Shown here one piece after another: positions 1 through 5,111 of a stretch of 6,620 nucleotides of DNA. A model generated the notes under the pieces. The model did no database searches. It saw only the letters and a program-made list of their open reading frames with translations, and was not told the origin of the DNA. How positions within the stretch are numbered: position 1 is the stretch's first letter; each line of letters begins with the position of its first letter. Both the position numbers and the translations under genes were made by a program. Origin of the DNA: an uncultured Gemmatimonadota bacterium (GTDB lineage: Bacteria > Gemmatimonadota > Gemmatimonadetes > Gemmatimonadales > Gemmatimonadaceae); the NCBI GenBank assembly GCA_946887155.1, contig CAMPKM010000173.1, positions 1 to 6,620 of the forward strand, in the 5' to 3' direction.

Positions 1-962
1 AACGCGCTCCAGCGGGACATTTGCAACGTCGCGACGTTGTTCTCGCGCTTGCAGTCGGCGATCTCCTCCACCACGCGCATGCGACGCGCGAGCAGGTCCA
101 GCAGATCGTGGTCGAGGTGGTCGATGCGTTCACGCAACGTGGCGAGCGCGGCGAGAAAGCCTGCGTCGGCCGACGTTTCGCGGCGCACCTTGAGCAGGTC
201 GAGTATTTCACTCAACCGCTCGGGCGTGACCTGCTGCGCGGCATCGCTCCAGGCCTGGTCGGGATTGGGGTGCGCTTCGACCATGAGTCCGTCGAGGCCG
301 AGGTCCATCCCGTGCTGCAGGACGTCGAGGATCATGTCGCGACGCCCCGTGATATGGCTCGGATCGACGATGATCGGCACGTCGGGGTGAGTGCGGCGGA
401 ACTCGATCGCCAGCTCCCACATCGGTGCGTTCCGGTATCGCGTGTTTCCCGCGACCGAGAAACCGCGATGGATCACGCCCAGCCGCCGGACGCCGGCGCG
501 GTTGATCCGCTCGAGCGCCCCGAGCCACAACGCCATGTCGGGGCTGGTCGGGTTCTTTACCAGTACCGGCGCGGTGACGCCGCGCAACGCGTCGGCGATC
601 TCCTGGACCGAAAACGGGTTCACGGTGGTTCGGGCGCCGATCCACAGCAGGTCGACACCCGCTCGCAACGCGACCTCGACGTGGGCGGCGGTGGCGACTT
701 CGGTCGCCGTCTTCATGCCGAACTGGTGACCGGCCTTTACCAGCCACGGCAAGGCCGCATCGCCGATTCCCTCGAAATTCGAGGGGCGGGTGCGTGCCTT
801 CCAGATTCCGGCGCGGAAGTAGTCGACCCGCGCGCCGCGAAGACGGCGCGCGGTCTCGAGCATCTGCTCCTCGCTCTCGGCACTGCACGGCCCCGCGATC
901 ACCAGCGGACGTCCCTCGACGCCCGACCAGGCGGACATGGCGGTGGTGACGAGTGTGCTCAT
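1..962 (-). CDS. Bifunctional DAHP synthase (type I-beta) / chorismate mutase (AroQ type), 3' end cut by window edge
   Basis: The N-terminal domain (residues about 15-260) condenses phosphoenolpyruvate and erythrose 4-phosphate to DAHP, the first shikimate-pathway step. The C-terminal domain (from about 268) converts chorismate to prephenate. Both are cytoplasmic. Visible motifs are IAGPCSAES (22-30), KARTRP (55-60), KNPTSPD (136-142), DPSHITG (200-206) and VEAHPNPD (228-235). The metal ligands are readable as Cys26, His203, Glu229 and Asp240; the last three have the same spacing (26 and 11) as I recall for type I-beta enzymes. The mutase domain shows Arg277, Arg294 and Lys305, spaced 17 and 11 as Arg11, Arg28 and Lys39 of E. 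coli chorismate mutase. A C-terminal mutase is the Porphyromonas-type order, in which prephenate binding to the mutase inhibits the synthase; feedback control here is inferred. The start is ATG 962-960, with GAGG eight bases upstream. 320 residues are visible; roughly 40 are missing. Confidence 0.95.
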   Translation of the reverse strand, partial: MSTLVTTAMSAWSGVEGRPLVIAGPCSAESEEQMLETARRLRGARVDYFRAGIWKARTRPSNFEGIGDAALPWLVKAGHQFGMKTATEVATAAHVEVALRAGVDLLWIGARTTVNPFSVQEIADALRGVTAPVLVKNPTSPDMALWLGALERINRAGVRRLGVIHRGFSVAGNTRYRNAPMWELAIEFRRTHPDVPIIVDPSHITGRRDMILDVLQHGMDLGLDGLMVEAHPNPDQAWSDAAQQVTPERLSEILDLLKVRRETSADAGFLAALATLRERIDHLDHDLLDLLARRMRVVEEIADCKRENNVATLQMSRWSA

Positions 963-970
963 CGCCCCGT

Positions 971-974
971 CCTC
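971..974 (-). promoter_or_regulatory. Ribosome binding site of the DAHP synthase/chorismate mutase gene
   Basis: On the minus strand GAGG lies eight bases before ATG 962-960. It supports that start over the in-frame ATG at codon 9, which has no purine-rich sequence at a suitable distance. Confidence 0.6.
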
Positions 975-1012
975 AAATGAGTCGCGCGTAGCTGGCGGCA
1001 CGTGTCATAGCC

Positions 1013-1025
1013 CGCTAGTCTAGCG
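1013..1025. repeat. Perfect 13-base inverted repeat in a divergent spacer
   Basis: CGCTAG and CTAGCG flank a single T. The element lies in the 95-base spacer between the divergent DAHP synthase fusion and the CmoA-like gene, 32 bases before the ATG of the latter and 50 bases before that of the former. Its position suits an operator acting on one or both promoters, but I could not place convincing -35/-10 boxes around it. Its function is inference only. Confidence 0.4.
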
Positions 1026-1046
1026 TGGTCATCCGGATTCTGCTCG

Positions 1047-1052
1047 AAGGAG
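1047..1052 (+). promoter_or_regulatory. Ribosome binding site of the CmoA-like gene
   Basis: AAGGAG ends five bases before ATG 1058. This strong site decides the start against the longer frame opening at GTG 1025, which would place the ribosome site inside the gene. Confidence 0.8.
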
Positions 1053-1057
1053 ATCCC

Positions 1058-1768
1058 ATGAAGGTTGGTCACGACATCGAAACGGCGCGCGCCAAGTGGA
1101 CGTTCGAGGGCAATGTCGCCGAGACGTTCGTCGATCACGTCAGGCAGTCGGTGCCGATGTACGATGCCGGCCACGAACTGATCAACTCGATCAGCGACTA
1201 CTTCGTCCGCGACGACAGCATCTGCTACGAGATCGGCACGTCGACCGGGCAACTGCTGCGCAAGCTGGCGACCCATCACGAGCACAAGCCGGGCGTCCGC
1301 TGGATCGGGATCGACCCCGTCGAGGCGATGATCGAGAAGGCGCGCGTGCACTGCGCGGGCGTGCCGAACATCGAGCTCATCCAGGACGACGCGATCTCCC
1401 ATCCGTACGAGAAAGCCGACTTCTTCGTCTCGTACTACTGTGTCCAGTTCGTGCAGCCCCGGTACCGGCAGGAACTCATCAACCGGATCTACGAGCGGTT
1501 GCACTGGGGCGGCGCGTTCGTGCTGTTCGAGAAGGTCCGCGGTCCGGATGCGCGGTTCCAGGACATGAGCGTCGCGCTGTACAACGACTTCAAGGCGCGG
1601 AACGGGTTCAGCGCTGACGAAATCCTGAACAAGACGTCGAGCCTCAAAGGCGTCCTCGAGCCGTTTTCCACCGAGGGCAACCTCGGCCTGCTCCGGCGAG
1701 CAGGGTTCACCGACATCATGTCGGTGATGAAGTGGGTCTCCTTCGAGGGATTCCTCGCGATCAAGTAG
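1058..1768 (+). CDS. CmoA-like class I SAM-dependent methyltransferase lacking the carboxy-SAM arginine
   Basis: This 236-residue soluble protein is close in length to E. coli CmoA (about 247) and resembles it along its whole length. WTFEGNVAETF (14-24) and QSVPMY (30-35) match the CmoA N-terminus. The SAM-binding motif I is YEIGTSTG (57-64), acidic Asp86 follows in IGIDP (83-87), and Gln130 lies in the VQFVQP segment (129-134). GGAFVLFEK (151-159) and DFKARNGFS (177-185) are also CmoA-like. CmoA makes carboxy-S-adenosylmethionine from SAM and prephenate for tRNA wobble uridine modification. By an ungapped alignment from memory, its carboxylate-binding Arg199 corresponds to Thr193 here, so ordinary SAM binding and methyl transfer is more likely than carboxy-SAM synthesis. 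The substrate is unknown. No cmoB-like gene is in view. The gene runs towards the next methyltransferase with 8 bases between their stop codons. I am sure of the fold and less sure of the reaction. Confidence 0.85.
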   Translation: MKVGHDIETARAKWTFEGNVAETFVDHVRQSVPMYDAGHELINSISDYFVRDDSICYEIGTSTGQLLRKLATHHEHKPGVRWIGIDPVEAMIEKARVHCAGVPNIELIQDDAISHPYEKADFFVSYYCVQFVQPRYRQELINRIYERLHWGGAFVLFEKVRGPDARFQDMSVALYNDFKARNGFSADEILNKTSSLKGVLEPFSTEGNLGLLRRAGFTDIMSVMKWVSFEGFLAIK

Positions 1769-1776
1769 GCGCATCG

Positions 1777-2544
1777 TCAGGCCGCGCGCACCGCGCGCAC
1801 TCCGATGATCACGTCGAAATCGCGGTCGCTGTAGTCGAGTTCGTCGGGGGTCAGCTCTTCCGAGGCAAGCCCGTGAAGGGCGGCCGTGGCGGTGAGCACA
1901 TTCCCGAAGGCCTCGACGGTGCAGTCGCCGGGAAACGCGTCCGCGAACAGCGATTGCGCTGCCTGACGAGTCAGGTGCCAGTATTCGCCCCAGCCGTCGC
2001 GGTCGAGGTGGCGGCCGACCTTGCTGATGCCGTGGGTCGTGAGCAGGAGGACGCCGCCCGGTTTGAGCATCGAGGCCAGCCGCCGCACCGCGTGGCGAAT
2101 GTCGTAAATCATCTGCACCGTCTGCGTGCAGACGATCGCGTCAAAGCGCTCTTCAGGGAGCGGGTCCTCACCGGCGAGGTCGCCGACGATCGTCGCGCCC
2201 GGCGCCAGTACGTAGCTGAAGACTTCCCTGTCGGTCACCGCCGAACCACCGAACTTGTCGAGGTAGAAGGTGTCACCGAACTCCAGCGCCCGCCCGTGAA
2301 TGTCGGCGCGGTGGCGGCTGAGGAACTGCTCGATGTAATAGCGCTCGATGGGAAAGCCGCGATCGAGCGCAAACACCGGACTCACGGGCGCGAGCCGCCG
2401 GAGGTCGCCGAACTCCACGTGGCCGACACGCGGCCACTGGAGACCGAACCGGCGCTGGGTGCTGACCACCCAATCCCGAACGCCTCGAGGCAGCGTGCTC
2501 CGCGCCGCCGCGATCATGCGATCGCGCAGGGGCACGCCGGCCAC
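1777..2544 (-). CDS. Class I SAM-dependent methyltransferase of a glycan-locus type
   Basis: This protein has 255 residues and no signal peptide or membrane segment. An N-terminal extension (1-80) carries FGDLRRLAPVSPVF (45-58) and DRGFPIERYYIEQFL (61-75), a signature I associate with methyltransferases in polysaccharide and glycosyltransferase loci. The SAM domain follows: a degenerate motif I, ALEFGDTFYLDKFG (86-99), then IVGDLAG (119-125), FDAIVCTQTVQMIYD (134-148) and LKPGGVLLLTTHG (160-172). The acceptor is probably a sugar or glycan hydroxyl, but that is inferred from context. The start is GTG 2544-2542, only four bases after the stop of the FAD oxidoreductase and with no ribosome site at normal distance (nearest AAGGTG is 19 bases away). 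This suggests translation coupled to the upstream gene. GTG at codon 4 and ATG at codon 10 are alternatives. It is not close in sequence to the CmoA-like enzyme next door. Confidence 0.88.
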   Translation of the reverse strand: MAGVPLRDRMIAAARSTLPRGVRDWVVSTQRRFGLQWPRVGHVEFGDLRRLAPVSPVFALDRGFPIERYYIEQFLSRHRADIHGRALEFGDTFYLDKFGGSAVTDREVFSYVLAPGATIVGDLAGEDPLPEERFDAIVCTQTVQMIYDIRHAVRRLASMLKPGGVLLLTTHGISKVGRHLDRDGWGEYWHLTRQAAQSLFADAFPGDCTVEAFGNVLTATAALHGLASEELTPDELDYSDRDFDVIIGVRAVRAA

Positions 2545-2548
2545 GCGG

Positions 2549-4054
2549 CTACGTCGTAGCGCGCACCTTCTCGCGCGCGCCGCCGCTCCCCGCCGTCTCG
2601 ATCTTCTGCTCTTCGTGATACTCGTAGTCGGTATTCACCGACCAGACATCGTGCGCCGCGCCACGCATGTTCTGCACGGCCATCATCGCCGTGAACATGG
2701 AGTGATCCTGGTTGTTGTACTTGTGCATGCCGTTGCGGCCGACGGTGTGCAGGTTGCTGAACGGGTCGATGTACTCCCGCAGCTTGCCGAGGTGCGCGCT
2801 ATAGGTGGAATCGTACACAGGATACGCCTTCGGCATGCGCACGACGCATCCGTCGCGGACCTTTGATGGATCCACGAGCCCGAGCTCACCGAGCTCCTTC
2901 GTCGCCAACGCCACGAGGTCTGCGTCGGGGCTGGACCAGAGCCCGTCGCCCTCGAAGCAGAAGTACTCGAGACCGAGGCATGTCTTGCCTTCCTCGGGTA
3001 CCATCGCGCGGCTCCAGTTGTTGAAGTTCTGGATCCGTCCGACCTTCACGCCCGGCGTGTGGATGTAGATCCAGTTGTCGGGGAAGACATCGTCGGCATC
3101 GATCATCAGCGCGACGGTCAGGAAATCGCGATAGTTGAGCCCCTCTCCCGCATCCCGGAACACTGGCGGGGGCGCGGGATCGAAGGCGCGGGCCAGGTTC
3201 CTCAGCGGCATGGTCGAGATGAAATGATCGCCCTCGATGCGGCGTGGCCCGTCGGGTGTGTTGGCGTGAACGGCGCTGATTCTACCGTCGCAATGCTCGA
3301 TCTTCGCCACTTCGTGCCGCATCAAGACTTCGCCGCCCAGCTCGCGAATCTTGTCCGTGGCCGTTTCCCACATCTGGCCCGGTCCGAATCGCGGATACTG
3401 GAACTTGTCGATCAGGGTCTTGATCGTTTCGGAACGCTTTTGAAGCTGGGCGGCATTGAGGATCGCCTTCGCCAGGCTGAGCCCCTGAATGCGCTGAGCG
3501 GCCCACTCGGCACGGATTTCCGTGCAGGGAATGCCCCAGACCTTTTCCGTGTAGGTCTTGAAGAAGATCTCGAACAGGCGTTTCCCGAACCGGTTGGTGA
3601 CCCACTGCTCGAGGTTTTCCTCGACGGGATACGGCTTGAAGTGCCAGCGGACATAGCTGGCGACGCAGAGGAACGTGTTCCAGAGGCCGAGCCCGAAGAG
3701 CGCGTTCTTCGCCTTGAGCGGGTAGTCGAAATACTTGCCGCCGTAGTGAATCCGCGAGAGGCGCGGCACCTGGATGAATTCAGGGCCAAGGATCTCGTGC
3801 CAAAGGGCCTCGACCGGGGCGATCTTGGTGAAGAAGCGATGACCGCCGATGTCGAACCGATAGCCGTTGTAGTGCGCCGTTCGCGAAATGCCGCCGACGA
3901 TGTCATCAGCCTCGAGCACGGTGACGCGCACGCCATCCTTGGCGAGCAGGTAGGCGGCCGTCAGACCGGCTGGGCCCGCGCCGATGACAACGACGTGGTC
4001 GCCAGCTTTCAATCGATCGACGCTTCGCGAAGTGTACCGCTCCGCGCTCACCAT
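2549..4054 (-). CDS. FAD-dependent oxidoreductase, UDP-galactopyranose mutase / amine oxidase superfamily
   Basis: This 501-residue flavoprotein shows a Rossmann FAD site at VVVIGAGPAG (21-30), the ribose-binding acid Glu48 in VTVLEAD, the GG doublet at 54-55, and GYRFDIGGHRFFTK (64-77). A second FAD-contact region lies near the C-terminus at TVGRNGMHKYNNQDHSM (437-453). The middle contains GKRLFEIFFKTYTEKVWGIP and EWAAQRIQGLSL. I recognise a widespread family of about 500 residues, often filed as NAD(P)/FAD-dependent oxidoreductase or UDP-galactopyranose mutase and frequent in exopolysaccharide loci. The substrate is not established; a nucleotide sugar or lipid-linked sugar is a reasonable inference. 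It appears soluble, with no clear membrane span. The start is ATG 4054; GAGG sits only one base upstream, so GTG at codon 2 is equally possible and changes one residue. It is the first gene of a probable two-gene unit with the methyltransferase downstream. Confidence 0.9.
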   Translation of the reverse strand: MVSAERYTSRSVDRLKAGDHVVVIGAGPAGLTAAYLLAKDGVRVTVLEADDIVGGISRTAHYNGYRFDIGGHRFFTKIAPVEALWHEILGPEFIQVPRLSRIHYGGKYFDYPLKAKNALFGLGLWNTFLCVASYVRWHFKPYPVEENLEQWVTNRFGKRLFEIFFKTYTEKVWGIPCTEIRAEWAAQRIQGLSLAKAILNAAQLQKRSETIKTLIDKFQYPRFGPGQMWETATDKIRELGGEVLMRHEVAKIEHCDGRISAVHANTPDGPRRIEGDHFISTMPLRNLARAFDPAPPPVFRDAGEGLNYRDFLTVALMIDADDVFPDNWIYIHTPGVKVGRIQNFNNWSRAMVPEEGKTCLGLEYFCFEGDGLWSSPDADLVALATKELGELGLVDPSKVRDGCVVRMPKAYPVYDSTYSAHLGKLREYIDPFSNLHTVGRNGMHKYNNQDHSMFTAMMAVQNMRGAAHDVWSVNTDYEYHEEQKIETAGSGGAREKVRATT

Positions 4055-4234
4055 GCCTCAGCCGCCCGTGTCTGGACTGTTACGCCCGGCGTCCCCGATC
4101 CGTGAGCGTCCGGAAATTTTCCACCACCCCGACGACGAGTGTGATAGAAAGCAGGCAACGTCTGGGGGGCGAGTGCAAGTGCTTTGTGGCGCCTACTTTC
4201 CGGTGAGGCCCTTAGCACAAATGCCGATCTGCGG
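4055..4234. promoter_or_regulatory. 180-base spacer, likely promoter region of the oxidoreductase-methyltransferase pair
   Basis: The spacer lies between the stop of the small GT-like gene and the oxidoreductase start, all on the minus strand. Two structures are visible. One is GGAAA-T-TTTCC at 4112-4122, 58 bases before the ATG and the most A/T-rich spot in the spacer. The other is an imperfect hairpin at 4181-4224. I could not identify convincing -35/-10 elements. The length suggests that the oxidoreductase has its own promoter rather than reading through from the GT-like gene, but this is inference. Confidence 0.35.
4181..4224 (-). repeat. Imperfect hairpin just after the GT-like gene
   Basis: TTTGTG (4183-4188) pairs with CACAAA (4216-4221), and two more outer pairs form around a bulged T at 4222. 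An inner GCCT/AGGC pairing is possible. It begins 10 bases beyond the stop of the small GT-like gene on the minus strand, where a terminator would sit. No T-tract follows, so a classical rho-independent terminator is not supported. Confidence 0.25.
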
Positions 4235-4753
4235 TTAAACAGCAGCCGCCACTTCGCCCACGATCTCACGGGACCTGCTTTCGGCGGACTGACGCGGCAC
4301 AGCCATGTCAGCGAGCGGGGCCCGGCCCGCGACCAGCGTATCCATGACGACCGACTCGGCCGGCGGACGGACCACTTCCTGTCGCGGGAGCACGCTTCGA
4401 TAGGCGTCGAGCCATTGGGCATTGCCCACAGCGGTGTCGTCACGGACGGCGACGATCGCGCCTTTCGCCAGGTTCATCCCGAGGTCACACATCTCCGCAC
4501 GCGAACTACCGGCGGGCGCGGCGACGAATTCACCGCCGTTCCCCTCAACCGTTTCGATCAAGCCTGGATCAGATCGCTGCGATACGAAAATCAGCTGAGC
4601 GTGATAGTCGCGCGAGGCACCCGTCAGGGCGCGTGCGGCGTTCTGGCTGTCCACTACCGAACCCGACGAAACCACGACCACGGAAAGCGACGCGCTCGTC
4701 GCGCTTCGTGCTGAAGCTGGAGTACGCTGTCTTCCGAGTATCGACGGCTGCAT
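4235..4753 (-). CDS. Small protein resembling the N-terminal half of a GT2-type (GT-A) glycosyltransferase
   Basis: This 172-residue protein is not recognised by name. After a weak 22-residue lead, LSVVVVSSGS (23-32) looks like the first beta strand of a GT-A fold, and AQLIFVSQRSDP (52-63) like the second. GSSRAEMCDLGMNLAKGAIV (82-101) corresponds to the segment before the metal site in GT2 enzymes, where invariant Arg/Asn and Gly-Asp-Ile patterns occur. VRDDTAVGNAQWLDAY (103-118) would hold the metal-binding acids as Asp105-Asp106. It ends about 50 residues later, so the acceptor-binding half (normally another 100 or more residues) is absent. It may be a degenerate or regulatory GT-like protein, or need a partner. 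The ATG 4753 start has no ribosome site; a C-rich stretch precedes it. Rare-looking codons (ATA, AGA, CGA) in the first 20 positions hint that the true start may lie downstream. Confidence 0.55.
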   Translation of the reverse strand: MQPSILGRQRTPASARSATSASLSVVVVSSGSVVDSQNAARALTGASRDYHAQLIFVSQRSDPGLIETVEGNGGEFVAAPAGSSRAEMCDLGMNLAKGAIVAVRDDTAVGNAQWLDAYRSVLPRQEVVRPPAESVVMDTLVAGRAPLADMAVPRQSAESRSREIVGEVAAAV

Positions 4754-5111
4754 GAGGGGGGTTGGGTGGTTGGCTAGTGCTCCTCTCTTACATGCAAACC
4801 AGTTGCCGCGGCGAGTCGTTCGAACGGATGGGTCTGTTAAGACTCTTTAACGTTCGATGCGACAACGCCTTGCGAGGGGACTCAGACCAGTCGATGGCAT
4901 ACGGAAATATCGTCTTTTTCGACACGATGTCGTTCTTCCGCAACACTGTCTCTTGCGATGTCGACATCACGCAACTAATCAGAGCCAGATCATGAGTAGT
5001 CAAGGAGATGCGCTTCCGGAAACTGGATTGATATCGTCCCGATCTTGAGGCTTCGGACCGCCGTGGTCGTCTTTTTGCCGGAGCCGAGTTGACATTGCGC
5101 AACAACTGTCC
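4754..5111. promoter_or_regulatory. 358-base divergent spacer with lower GC and several palindromes
   Basis: This spacer separates the minus-strand GT-like gene from the plus-strand membrane glycosyltransferase. Bases 4821-4990 are about 50% GC, clearly below the coding regions. Visible elements are CGTTCGAACG (4817-4826), the inverted repeat GTTAA/TTAAC (4836-4851), CGACA/TGTCG (4920-4932), the 12-base palindrome GATGTCGACATC (4957-4968), and the word CGATGTCG twice, 31 bases apart (4925 and 4956). Open frames through it have poor codon use and no recognisable product. I take it as a promoter/operator region for one or both flanking genes. No promoter boxes are assigned with confidence. Confidence 0.45.
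4957..4968. repeat. 12-base perfect palindrome, possible operator
   Basis: GATGTCGACATC is identical on both strands. Its left half contains CGATGTCG when the preceding base is included, and this word also occurs at 4925-4932, about three helical turns away, in a partial inverted repeat. Paired sites on one DNA face would suit a dimeric regulator. Chance occurrence cannot be excluded. Confidence 0.35.

Noticed and set aside
21..980. Long plus-strand open frame of 319 codons
   Set aside because: It lies antisense to the DAHP synthase/chorismate mutase, whose motifs and metal ligands are intact. The translation is Arg/His-rich with no recognisable domain, as expected of a high-GC shadow.
959..1774. 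Minus-strand open frame of 271 codons
   Set aside because: It is antisense to the CmoA-like gene, which has a strong ribosome site and family-wide similarity. The minus translation shows no domain.
1781..1800. Repeated GCGCGCAC word between the convergent genes, as a terminator
   Set aside because: It lies inside the last codons of the methyltransferase (Arg-Ala-Val-Arg-Ala-Ala). It is a direct repeat rather than a stem-loop, and no T-tract follows.
1732..2559. Plus-strand open frame of 275 codons
   Set aside because: It is antisense to the minus-strand methyltransferase. It has an unnatural Arg/His/Val/Glu-rich composition and no motif.
3059..4105. Plus-strand open frame of 348 codons
   Set aside because: It is antisense to the FAD oxidoreductase, whose dinucleotide-binding motifs are clear on the minus strand.
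4184..4714. Plus-strand open frame of 176 codons opposite the small GT-like gene
   Set aside because: The minus-strand product has ordered GT-A-like segments. The plus product is Arg/His-rich without any domain. This is the least certain of the strand choices.
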